25,094 nt of DNA. Source: Acanthamoeba lenticulata. Its lineage: Eukaryota > Discosea > Longamoebia > Acanthamoebidae. A model generated the notes under the pieces. That model was not told the origin of the DNA. It did not search any database and worked only from the letters and a program-made list of their open reading frames with translations. The number at the start of each line of letters is the position of its first letter. Within the stretch, counting starts at the first letter, position 1. The stretch covers positions 1 through 25,094 of the forward strand of contig NAVB01000362.1 of assembly GCA_002179805.1 (NCBI GenBank), given 5' to 3'. Both the position numbers and the translations under genes were made by a program. Positions 10,830 to 19,349 of this stretch are shown here, in pieces.

Positions 10830-13800
10830 TCAACTCCCCCAGGGTTTCGTCTTCTGGCTCGGCTGCGAGAGACAAGGCCCATCGCTAACCATAGTTTTCA
10901 AGAGCTGCTGCAGCTCACCTCCGACTTGTGTGCTAAGCCCCATTGCATTGCCGCCAACGCCGCACTGTCCGATGGCTGCATCTCGCATCGTGAAAGGTCG
11001 TTGGCTGCTGATGTCGGTGATTTGGTGGTGTGGTGGTGGAGGTTTGAGCAACGGGTTGGCTCCCCATTCCCTTGCAAACTTGGTGGCAACGTGGCGGTAG
11101 CACTCCGCCTGCTGGTGCGCCCTGTTTGTTGGTGTGCTTGTAGTCGTTGTCGTCGTCGTAGTAGTAGTAGTAGCTGTGGCCGATGCTACCACGAAATGGC
11201 CTCCACTAGACTCAAGTGCTTTGAGAGCCTTCTCATCCTTGTGGCAGTCCCTAAACAGGTCGGTGACCGCGTTGGCAGGCAACTGGACCCGCAAAGGATA
11301 TCTGTTGGTATGGTTCTTGCTGACAGCGTTGAGCAAGGCATCATCACAATGGCCCGCATGATTGTCCACGAAGTGGCGAAGCTCCGCCGTGGTGCTTGCT
11401 GCATACCGCTTGAAGTGGTCAGTTCCTAATAGAAGGAGTCTGGGCTGGGCAATAATGTAGTAGTCCTCGAGAATGAGGCTGTCGTCACCACCGTGCTGCT
11501 GCGCCAGTGGATGATGCCCGGTCACGAATGGAGCCACGAGGCGCTCTGGGTGGCGCTTCCACCAAGCGAGCATACACTGCATGCCCGAGTAATCAACAAA
11601 GATATCGTCGTCTAGCGTAAGGACGGCACGAGTACGGATGAACGGCAGCGTGTCAATCCAGCGCGAGTTAAGAGAGTTGTTCTTGGATGATACGACAAGA
11701 AAGGAGCGCGTTTTTTTGATTTCGGCTTCCAGTGGGCATGGCTTGCCTGAGGGGTCGTTCCACACCAAGAGCACACGGTCTATTATATCCGCATAGGCTC
11801 GAGAAAGGTAGGTCTTTGCTGTGTTGCGCGCCCAGTCCAAGCGAAGGCCAAATCCAAACGTAGTGATTATAACAGTCAGCTTTTCGTCCTCCAGCTGCAA
11901 AAATGGCAACTGCTGATGATGATGATGATGTAAGCTATCACTATCACTCCTACCACTATCAAATGATAAAGACAACGGCAACCAAGTCGGGGGTGGCTCA
12001 CGTGGCACGTTTTGCCACATCTTCATCCATTTGGCTGGGAATGGCTTGTCAGATACCAGGGGCCACGGGTGCACAAGCCCATAGAGCGTATCCAACAGCC
12101 GTTGTAGAGCCTCTTGTTGTTGTAGTTGTTGCTGCTGGTTATGAGATCGTTTCGAAGAAGAAGAAGAAGAAGAAGCCCACTCGATGTCGCCCTCCACTAT
12201 ATAGGCCCAGGGCTTGGCCGGAAAAGAAGTAGCAATGTGCAAGTTCATCACGAGGTCTTCACCACACTTCTCATTGTCCACTACCGCTCGAGCGTTCTGC
12301 AACCACTTGGTAGGCTTGGAACTTTGGTCGTTGCCGTCGATGGCTCTGTCCTGTCCAATTGGTATCGTCGTACTATTCCAGTAAGAGGAGAGATAGGAGG
12401 CTGAAAAGAAAGCGGCGTCCAAGCTGACGGCAGTGCAGCAACGTTTGTAGTCCTTCATAGTAGGATTTGTGGAGTAAACCAACGAAGAGTTGAAGACAAG
12501 TTTCTTCACTGAAGAAGAAGAACTATCATGTTGTCCATAGATAGCTTCTACGCGCTGATGGAAGCCCACCAGTTGGTTTGGATGCAGCAAGGCGGTGTAG
12601 AAGGCAAACTCAACGTCAGCTGGGTGAATGCGAATGTCAGCTGCAACAGACAACACCAGTTGAGTAGTAGCGACTTTTGGACGTCCATGGTGATTCTTGT
12701 GGCTCTCTTCCACCTCCACCTCCTCCTCCTCCTCCTCCTCTTCTTCCAAAGGCAGTAACCGATATTGGCGGGAAGGGCCAACCACATATTCCATTCGACA
12801 GCGGACAGTAAATGGGTTTTCTTGTATCTCCTCCGTATCCGTACTAGTAGTAGCTGGTGGTGGTGGTGGTGGTGGTCGGAGAGGGTCGCGGGGAGGAGGA
12901 CGAGGACAAGCCGTAGTGTTCTTTGACTTCATCATCGTCGTCATCGTCGTCGTCTCGGTCGTCATCGGCGCTGGTGGTGGGACAACAACGCGGATCACGA
13001 TATTTCTCACGTGTGGCATTGATTGCCAGTACTCTACAGCCTGACCAAGCCCAGCGAGGTCGATGTTGACCGCAGTGTCACCAGTGGTTGTTTGTTGACC
13101 ACCACCACCTTGGTGAATATCTGCTGACTGACTACTCGAATAAGGGGTGCCATCAATCAAGACCGTGAACTGATCCTGCGCACGCCAATCCGGCTGGGGG
13201 AAAACCGAGTAGGGCGGGAAATAAATGGGAGGAGGGCTCTTCCCAGCGTGAAGGTTTATCTGCGGCTGCACCATCACCAGCTCATGATTGGGCCTCAGCC
13301 GCTCATAGATGTCATATTTGACCATATTGGCCCAGGCAGGCAGGGGCAGATTCCATGGTGTAGTGTCCTCCCCCTCCAGGAGGCTGACAGTGAGCTCCAC
13401 ACGTCGGAGGGCGAGAGAGTGAACGTTCTGTTCGTTCTCGCCGAGTTCGACATGGTTGGTGGAGAAGGAGACGTTGTAGCCGATATTAGGGTAGATCATG
13501 TAGGAGCCCACCTCGACCATGAAACGCACAAGAAACTTCTTCCACGAATGACTCATGGGCCACCGGTTGATGTTGGGCAGCTGCGGCACCAACGGATCAT
13601 AGGTAGAATACTGGTTGAACCAGGCCAGGAATTGACGCCACATGTGTGGCGTGTAGGCCGCGCCCCATGAGCAAGGCAGCTGCATGATGTAGGCCGAATC
13701 GTTGGTTTGAGGCCGGAACGGAGCCTCATAGATCTGCGAGTAGGTGGGCGCGTAAAGCGCAATGCCCATCAAGGGATTATCCACGAGCAGGCCATCAAAC

Positions 13801-15620
13801 CCATAGTAATATTCACGCAGCGAGGCTACCAGCCAGTTCATGTATTGAGATGACACCTCGACATCGTCCTCCAAGAAGATAGCCACTTCGTCGAGGTTGG
13901 TGGGATACCAGCTGTTGGTGATCGCTGCGCGTAAGCCCAGCTGCACGGGCGAGTAGCGTACAAGGAACTTGCCATGCGCCCACGAGACCGTGTCCAGATA
14001 GCGCCGCACCAGGCGCTGCTTGTCACTGTAGTCCACCAACACGAGCAAATCGATGTCCGAACTGGCGCGTCGCGCGAGCCTGTAATCAGCACGAATGAGT
14101 GAGCGGATGAGGCGCCTCAGTGACTCCAAACGGTCCTTTGAAAACACGATCAGCTGGAATCGCGGCCGAGCGAGTTGCTTGCGCTGCGCCAGTAGCGCCT
14201 CTCGGCTGTCATAACGCTCGGCCACCCACGGTCGCAAGGTCACGGCCGGGTGCAGCAGATCATAGAAGCTGTTGATGCGTGGCACATAGTCTGAGTAGTA
14301 GGTTCCCTTGCGCAGCCGCGCGTCGTCGTCCTCCAAAAGTGCACCCATAATTATGGGTGAGGCCTCACCCTTCTTTGAGCTTCTTCTTGTTGTTCTTGTT
14401 CTTGTTGTTGTTGTTGTTGATGATGTTGTTGGCCTCTCCAAGCCGCCTAGCTGTTCCAGTTCCATCTCCAGGCCAAACTTGGTGGCTTGGAACGTCTTGA
14501 TACCGCTGCTCAGGAAGCTCCGATAGGGCCCGTTTTGTGGGTATTCATATTGGTGTCGGCTCCCATTGTGGATGGCGATCTTGTTGTCTTGAAAGAGCGC
14601 CTTCGGCAAGAGCCCGATCGTGTTGGAATATCGCAGTCGCGGCGCCAACAGCACATGGCCTCGGTACATGAAGGGCAAGAACAAGGTCATTGGGATCGAG
14701 GGCAACGTCCACGAGCCTTGGAAACCGCCCTCGCCATGCGGTGCGAAGGGTAAAATGAAGTCCAGCAGCGCAGAGTGTATGATCGTCTGCCCGTTGTCGA
14801 ATGCTGTCACCAACACCACCTCTTCATAAGACTGTCCGATGGCCACCTTCTGATGAGTGAAGCCCTTTGGCAACAACACCGCTGGGTGATACTTGGCCAA
14901 CAGATAGCGTGTATACTCCTCGACGGTCTTGAACAGTCTCAAGACTGCGTCGGCATCTTCGTAGTCATCAGGGTCGTTAACATCAACAAGCCAGCTGCTG
15001 GTCGAAGCGTCTCGCTCCGAGGACGACGATGATGATGAAAATGACGAAGACGAAGAGGAGGAAGGAGACATATCCGCGGAGGAGGAAGCAAAGGAAGCGG
15101 TGGTGGTGCTGGAGGAGAGGGGTTCAAGAGAAAACTCGATATCATCATCAACAAGGAGAAAGTAGTCGCAGTCGTACGCTTTCGTTTGCGGGTCCTGGAA
15201 CAGGCCGAGGCCGAAAGTGGTCCCCGACACCCACGTGCTGTCTGGTGCTGGCGCAAAGACAATGAACTGTTGCTCGGACAGCCGGTTTTCCAGGAGTGGT
15301 CGTGTCAGGTCCATAAAGTCGGTGCGCTCTGGGCCCCACAGGCTCCACACCGCAGGAGTTGTTGGAAAGTAGGTGGAGGAGATGCGCACAGCCCGTTCCT
15401 TTGTTTCTGTGTTTCCAATGAGGCACAGTGGGTACTTACTACTACTACTACTGGCTGCACTTCCTCCTCCTCGTCCTCCTCCAGCTGCGGAACGGCAACA
15501 GTTGTTGTTGTTGTTGTTGTAGTTGTTGTCAACAGAAAGTTGTAGGAAGTACTGGATGGGCAAGGCGAGCCCAATCACCAGACACAAGCTCACCACCAGT
15601 TGCTTGCGCGTGAACCGCAT
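10830..15620 (-). CDS. Multi-domain glycosyltransferase with GT64 domain and degenerate GT64 copy
   Basis: Intronless, 1596 residues from ATG at 15620 to TGA. Residues 8-28 form an N-terminal signal anchor, as in Golgi type II enzymes. Four GT-A-like regions follow. (1) About 62-380, with FLLVDDDIEF carrying a DDD motif at 158-160. (2) About 488-760, starting FQLIVFSKDRLESLRRL and with FLEDDVEVSSQYM near 582. (3) About 817-1145: QFTVLI, MPHVRNIVI, then SVAADIRIHPADVEFAF, LVGFHQR, KCGEDLVMNLHIA. This follows the GT64 (exostosin C-terminal/EXTL2) order but has AAD where DDD belongs. (4) About 1248-1450: LTVIITTFG, RVLLVWNDPSG, NSLNSRW, AVLTLDDDIFVDY, RLVAPF, HCDDALLNAV, a complete GT64 layout. 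Asn, Gln, Ser, Thr and Glu homopolymers separate the parts. GT64 enzymes transfer HexNAc or hexuronic acid residues from UDP-sugars; donor and acceptor here are unknown. Assignment of domain 4 is firm, 3 good, 1 and 2 by motif only. Confidence 0.85.
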   Translation of the reverse strand: MRFTRKQLVVSLCLVIGLALPIQYFLQLSVDNNYNNNNNNCCRSAAGGGRGGGSAASSSSSKYPLCLIGNTETKERAVRISSTYFPTTPAVWSLWGPERTDFMDLTRPLLENRLSEQQFIVFAPAPDSTWVSGTTFGLGLFQDPQTKAYDCDYFLLVDDDIEFSLEPLSSSTTTASFASSSADMSPSSSSSSSFSSSSSSSERDASTSSWLVDVNDPDDYEDADAVLRLFKTVEEYTRYLLAKYHPAVLLPKGFTHQKVAIGQSYEEVVLVTAFDNGQTIIHSALLDFILPFAPHGEGGFQGSWTLPSIPMTLFLPFMYRGHVLLAPRLRYSNTIGLLPKALFQDNKIAIHNGSRHQYEYPQNGPYRSFLSSGIKTFQATKFGLEMELEQLGGLERPTTSSTTTTTRTRTTRRSSKKGEASPIIMGALLEDDDARLRKGTYYSDYVPRINSFYDLLHPAVTLRPWVAERYDSREALLAQRKQLARPRFQLIVFSKDRLESLRRLIRSLIRADYRLARRASSDIDLLVLVDYSDKQRLVRRYLDTVSWAHGKFLVRYSPVQLGLRAAITNSWYPTNLDEVAIFLEDDVEVSSQYMNWLVASLREYYYGFDGLLVDNPLMGIALYAPTYSQIYEAPFRPQTNDSAYIMQLPCSWGAAYTPHMWRQFLAWFNQYSTYDPLVPQLPNINRWPMSHSWKKFLVRFMVEVGSYMIYPNIGYNVSFSTNHVELGENEQNVHSLALRRVELTVSLLEGEDTTPWNLPLPAWANMVKYDIYERLRPNHELVMVQPQINLHAGKSPPPIYFPPYSVFPQPDWRAQDQFTVLIDGTPYSSSQSADIHQGGGGQQTTTGDTAVNIDLAGLGQAVEYWQSMPHVRNIVIRVVVPPPAPMTTETTTMTTMMKSKNTTACPRPPPRDPLRPPPPPPPATTSTDTEEIQENPFTVRCRMEYVVGPSRQYRLLPLEEEEEEEEEVEVEESHKNHHGRPKVATTQLVLSVAADIRIHPADVEFAFYTALLHPNQLVGFHQRVEAIYGQHDSSSSSVKKLVFNSSLVYSTNPTMKDYKRCCTAVSLDAAFFSASYLSSYWNSTTIPIGQDRAIDGNDQSSKPTKWLQNARAVVDNEKCGEDLVMNLHIATSFPAKPWAYIVEGDIEWASSSSSSSKRSHNQQQQLQQQEALQRLLDTLYGLVHPWPLVSDKPFPAKWMKMWQNVPREPPPTWLPLSLSFDSGRSDSDSLHHHHHQQLPFLQLEDEKLTVIITTFGFGLRLDWARNTAKTYLSRAYADIIDRVLLVWNDPSGKPCPLEAEIKKTRSFLVVSSKNNSLNSRWIDTLPFIRTRAVLTLDDDIFVDYSGMQCMLAWWKRHPERLVAPFVTGHHPLAQQHGGDDSLILEDYYIIAQPRLLLLGTDHFKRYAASTTAELRHFVDNHAGHCDDALLNAVSKNHTNRYPLRVQLPANAVTDLFRDCHKDEKALKALESSGGHFVVASATATTTTTTTTTTTSTPTNRAHQQAECYRHVATKFAREWGANPLLKPPPPHHQITDISSQRPFTMRDAAIGQCGVGGNAMGLSTQVGGELQQLLKTMVSDGPCLSQPSQKTKPWGS

Positions 15621-15840
15621 GACTAAGCTGGAGGAAGGGAAGGTCCCTTGTTTGTTTTGTTGATTGATTAATCAAATTGGTTCTCCCTCTCTCGCCACCG
15701 GCACTCCTTTTCACCACAAAGAAGGTCACGCGGAGTAGACACTTAAAAAAAAAAAAAAAATCCACCAAAAACTCAGGAGAACTCCGCAACACGGAAAGGC
15801 CGCTTATCGGGAATTCGGCACTGGTGGGCCTTTCTTTAGG
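15621..15840 (-). promoter_or_regulatory. 5' flank of the glycosyltransferase gene
   Basis: The 220 bases upstream of the glycosyltransferase start contain a 16-base poly-A run (+ strand, 15745-15760) and a TTGATTGATTAATCAA segment at about 15659-15675 that is partly self-complementary. These are the only promoter-like landmarks I can point to; no TATA box or initiator can be assigned with confidence. Confidence 0.35.
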
Positions 15841-16805
15841 TTGAGGTGCGGGATCAAGAGGGTTTGGTGCCTCCACCGCGCGGCGCTTCCTTGCCGAATG
15901 TGCTGTAAATTGGGGTGCGCCCATGTCATTGCTGACAGTGTGCTCCTGTTTGTGCAGTTGTTGAGCAAGGCCTGCAGATGTGCTCGCTGCTGGCTGACCT
16001 GTACTTCATGCCCTCGTCCAAGTCCAGTCCTTGTACGTTCTTCACATCTTGTGGAGTGGGTGAAGAGGGATGCAGGGATAGCTTGTTTCTTTAGTGCTTG
16101 GCAGTTGATGGTGGTTGATGGAAGAGTAGAGATGGTGGTTAGTAGAGGAGTGGTAGTGGTTGGTGGAGGAGGACTGATGGTGATGGCTGATGATGTAGGA
16201 GGAAGAGTGGTGGTGGCAGTTGCTGATGGGTGGTGTATTGAAAGATGGTGTCTAAAAGCCATTCATGCTGCTGATTGGCAGTCTCACCTGTATGTTTGAG
16301 GACCAGGCCATAGTGGTGAAGGGCAGCTATTAACCCTTTACCCTGCATTGTGATTGCAGTGTCTGTGGTGAGTGCATGGGAAAGCTGTCTTGTCTGGACC
16401 AAAACCATACTCATCATGCCTTGCCTTCAATGCTATGCGCTCTTCTTGCCACAGCTTGCCATTCTGCTTGTTCAACTCAAAAGTGCATGTGTGTGTTGCT
16501 TGGGATGATTGACGCTTCCATATGTTGTGCAGCTGCTTGTCCATTGTATCCCACCATGTCCGCAGAATTGATGTGACTGGAAAGCCAAAACTGCAGCTTG
16601 TGCAGCACCAGGACCATCAAGATTCTGCCAAAGGACAAAAAGCCATGCTCATCATGTGTATGTTGTACCAAAGAAGACTGACTTGGGGAGTTCAGAAATG
16701 CAGCACTGGTTGATGTTTTTGTTACTGCAGGTGTTGTATGGGTGTACAAAGATATGATTGAGAGCAAATCACTTGTCACAGAAGATGGCCCAGAAGTGAC
16801 AATGT
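15841..16805. other. Gene-poor stretch with decayed or low-complexity open frames
   Basis: No intact gene can be supported. The - strand has overlapping open frames at 16262-15804, 16417-16139, 16544-16338 and 16815-16477 in differing frames. Parts of them, such as the piece reading KLWQEERIALKARHDEYGFG at about 16450 and the piece reading HHYGLVLKHTGETANQQHEW at about 16300, look more protein-like than random DNA and could be exons or a broken coding region. The segment 16100-16240 is a GGT/GAT-rich low-complexity tract. I do not recognise a family. This is where the dense core gene arrangement gives way to the subtelomere. Confidence 0.4.
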
Positions 16806-16835
16806 GTGGATGCAAAGTTGAAGGAGTCTTGGGGC

Positions 16836-18225
16836 ATGGTCAACTTCTTCAGTAATGCACCGCGGCCCATGCCGGAACACGCAAGCATCACATGGACAAA
16901 CGCAAACTATGTAATAAAAGGCTTCCCAATGATGCAGCCAAGCGAGCCCGAACCACGAGAGTGGATGCAACACATCGACGACAACCTCTTGCAGTGTATT
17001 GCCCAGTGTGTTGACGGGCCTCACCAGCTGGCCGCACTGCCCTTTGTGTCGTGGATATGGCGCAAGGCCGCCATGCCTTTGGCGCTGAGCTTTATACAGC
17101 GGCAGCCTCGCGCGGCCAACTCGGCCTAGTGCAGTGGCTTCGTACCAACGGCTGCCCGTGGGACGGAATGGTGTGTGCCAGCGCCGCAAGCCACCGCAGT
17201 GGGCACGGCAGAATGGCGCGCCGTGGGACGATGTGGCCTGCGCCAAGGCGGCCCGAAGAGGCCGCGTCGCCGTGTTGGAGTGGCCCCCACGGGTTGGGGC
17301 GCCCGGGGGCCATTTGGTATGCAGCAGGTTAGCCCGCGGCGGCCACCTCGCCATGTTAAAGTGGGCCCGAGAGAATGGCGCGCTGTGGGACAAGCGAACC
17401 TGCGCCAAGGCCGCCCGGAAAGGCCACCTTGCCGTGTTAGAGTGGGCCCGAGCCAATGGCGCGCTGTGGGACGAATTGGCATGCAGCAAGGCAGCCCGTG
17501 GTGGTCACCTCGCCGTGTTAAAGTGGTTGCGGCAGAACGGCGCGCCGTGGAACGCGTCGACTTGTGCCCATGCGGCCAAGGGCGGTCATCTCACAGTGCT
17601 GCAGTGGGCGCGCGAGAACGGTGCGCCGTGGAATAGGTTGACCTGTATCTATGCGGCCAAGGGCGGCCACCTGGCCGTGCTGCAGAGGGCGCGGCAGAAT
17701 GGCGCGCCGTGGGACAAAGCGACTTGCGCCCATGGGACAAATCGACCTGTTCATTAGCGGCCCAAGGCGGCCACCTCGACGTGCTCCAGTGGGCGCGACA
17801 GAATGGCGCCCCGTGGGACGAGCAGACCTGTGCCTATGCAACCGAAGGCGGCCACCTCGGCGTTCTCCAGTGGGCGCGGGAACACGGCGCGCCATGGGAC
17901 AAGCGGACGTGTGCCTATGCAGCCGAGGGCGGCCACCTGGCCGTGCTGCAGTGGGCACGGGAACACGGCGCGCCGTGGGATGATAGTGCGACGTGCGCCA
18001 GGGCGGCTCAAAACGGCCACCTTGCCGTGTTAAAGTGGGCGCGTGAGAACGGCGCATCGTGGGACAAGACGACATGCAGCAATGCGGCCGCAAGTGGTCA
18101 TCTCGCCATACTGCAGTGGGCACGAGAGAACGGCGCACCGTGGGACATCCGAGAATGTCAAGTTTGCGCCCAACAACGGAGGGACAAGCCGATGTATGAC
18201 TGGATATGTTTGCATTGCGCAACAT
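16836..18225 (+). pseudogene. F-box/ankyrin-repeat gene with at least three frameshifts
   Basis: The start (ATG 16836 or 16932) opens a frame with an F-box-like head, HIDDNLLQCIAQCV, LPFVSWIWRKAAMPLAL. From about 17085 the meaning moves to the next frame (AELYTAAASRGQLGLVQWLR), at about 17190 to another (NGAPWDDVACAKAARRG onward) and at about 17735 to the first again (WDKSTCSLAAQGGHLDVLQ) until a stop at 18223-18225. Around 13-14 ankyrin units of 33 residues can be traced, each like NGAPWDKxTCAYAAEGGHLAVLQWARE. An F-box plus ankyrin protein would normally recruit substrates to an SCF ubiquitin ligase. The shifts are at repeat junctions and look like deletions between units, so I call it a pseudogene. 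Sequencing error or undetected introns are alternatives, but no GT-AG pairs restore the frame neatly. Confidence 0.8.
17090..18150 (+). repeat. Tandem ~99-bp ankyrin-coding repeat array
   Basis: Units of about 99 bases recur with the shared core GGCGCGCCGTGGGAC (the NGAPWD codons) followed by a TGCGCC/TGTGCC block and a GGCCACCTxGCCGTG block (GHLAV). Units in the second half (17760-18140) are the most alike and the least damaged, suggesting recent expansion or homogenisation by unequal exchange. The first half has degenerate units, for example GAPGGHLVCSRLARGG at about 17300. Confidence 0.85.
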
Positions 18226-18495
18226 GACTGTTCCTACAATAGAGCGTTCGGACGTGCAGCGCCGGATTTAGTTCTCTGGATGCTCGCCACGAGCTTTTGG
18301 GGCGTCGCCCAGCTGTGGCAAACGACTATGCGTGTCGCATGCCAGAAGGGCGGCCCATTTGTGCTAGCCGCATTTTGCGCGCGCAGGCCAAAGTTCGCTC
18401 AAGGATCGCCCAGCGTGTGGCGTGTTGGCTTCGGCCCTCTCGCTTTGTTGCAGTTATACCGAGCCAGGCGCACCACAACGCAGCACCAACAACTT
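18226..18495. other. Interval with no supported gene
   Basis: GC-rich stretch between the end of the ankyrin pseudogene and the second F-box head. Open frames exist on the + strand but none shows a recognisable domain or clear splice structure. It may be an eroded upstream part of the second F-box gene. Confidence 0.4.
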
Positions 18496-18667
18496 GCGTG
18501 CGAACCCTCGACGACAACCTCCTGCGCTGCGTTGCTGAGCACGTCAGCGGATCACACCAGCTGGTTGTGCTGCCCTTTGTGTTGCGCCTCTGGCGCCGGG
18601 CTGCCATGCCCTTGGCGCGCCAGGCATCCGGCTCTGGAGCCGAGCTGCATGCGGCGGCGGCATCCTA
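18496..18667 (+). pseudogene. Orphan F-box head, paralogue of the ankyrin gene start
   Basis: The frame reads RTLDDNLLRCVAEHVSGSHQ, then LPFVLRLWRRAAMPLARQAS and GAELHAAAAS. It aligns with the head of the pseudogene at 16965-17110 (HIDDNLLQCIAQCV..., AELYTAAAS) but stops just where the ankyrin array should begin, at about 18667. It is therefore a truncated second copy in the same orientation. Compared with it, the first copy lacks about 22 bases between the codons for MPLA and AEL, which explains the first frameshift there. Confidence 0.7.
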
Positions 18668-18680
18668 CGTTGATAAAAGT

Positions 18681-18929
18681 AAGTCCATTCCTTTTGATGT
18701 GGTTGAGTGATTTCTCAGTGTCACTTCTAAAGTGTTGATGTGTGATAAAATCTGTGATGTCTTTCCACAGGTGGCACACTTGGCGAACAGGTATGACGTG
18801 ATGATTGATGTCATCCGCAGGAATGTTGATCATGAGTGATTTGAGGATAATTTGTATCACTTCAGGTGGTAGATGATGTATCCCCACGTCTGTGGTGATT
18901 GTGGTGATGGTCTCTATATCCATGTCCAT
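18681..18929 (-). pseudogene. Second F-box family fragment, copy A
   Basis: Starting at ATG 18929, the frame reads MDMDIETIT..., then HHLPPEVIQIILKSLMINI and VRQVCHLWKDITDFITHQHF. LPPEVIQIIL...VCxxWxxI is a good F-box signature, the SKP1-binding part of SCF ligase adaptors. After about 18681 the frame runs into the antisense of the neighbouring F-box head, so the natural downstream part is missing. It is unrelated in sequence to the ankyrin-gene F-box next door. Two further pieces of this family lie at 23453-23585 (+) and 23945-24035 (-). It could be a short functional gene, but truncation is more likely. Confidence 0.6.
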
Positions 18930-19349
18930 CGTGTGTGCTATGGTGGCGGTGACTGTGTTACAACACCCCACCACCAGTGGCCCCCCCGGGGCCAACTCCC
19001 AAATTGGGTAGGGGTCCCCTCCGGGGATGTGTGGTGATAGTGTGGTGGTGGTGTGTGTGTGTGTGCCAGAAGTGGGAGAGCGGAAGATTATTGTGGCGCC
19101 AGAAGGGATCCCATAGTGGTAAAAATAAATTTTTTTTGTGTGTGCCAGGCCAGGTGCTGGTTATCCATCACGTAATTTTCCACACAGCATGAGTGTCATT
19201 TACTGAAATCAAGGAATTGTGAATACTTGCCCATCATATTGGTGGTGTTCTTGGGTTAAGTCATCACAATATCTCCATGCATCATTTGGACAGTATAATT
19301 GTAGGTACGGATGCATAATATGTAGAATAATTATCTTTTACTAGCTGAA
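18930..19349. other. Non-coding interval with palindromes and a GT tract
   Basis: No gene is supported. It contains three adjacent small palindromes (18978-19027, see separate entry), a (GTG)/(GT) tract at 19026-19065, and A/T-rich sequence from about 19110 onward. The lack of any protein-like frame contrasts with the flanks. Confidence 0.5.
18978..19027. repeat. Cluster of three adjacent short palindromes
   Basis: Within 50 bases there are GGCCCCCCCGGGGCC (imperfect palindrome), CCCAAATTGGG (odd-centred) and GGGGTCCCC, each able to fold on itself. Such clusters can be ends of small non-autonomous transposons or structured RNA, but no matching inverted partner or target-site duplication was found nearby. 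Confidence 0.5.

Noticed and set aside
10674..11429. 251-codon + strand frame
   Set aside because: Overlaps the 3' end of the glycosyltransferase gene in antisense and begins in a poly-A rich intergenic tract; no domain seen.
16776..17489. 237-codon - strand frame
   Set aside because: Antisense of the GC-rich ankyrin array; it has no recognisable domain, while the + strand shows clear ankyrin units.
17090..18150. Regularly spaced repeats that might be a CRISPR array
   Set aside because: The period of about 99 bases is translated into ankyrin units with coding constraints, and the organism is eukaryotic.
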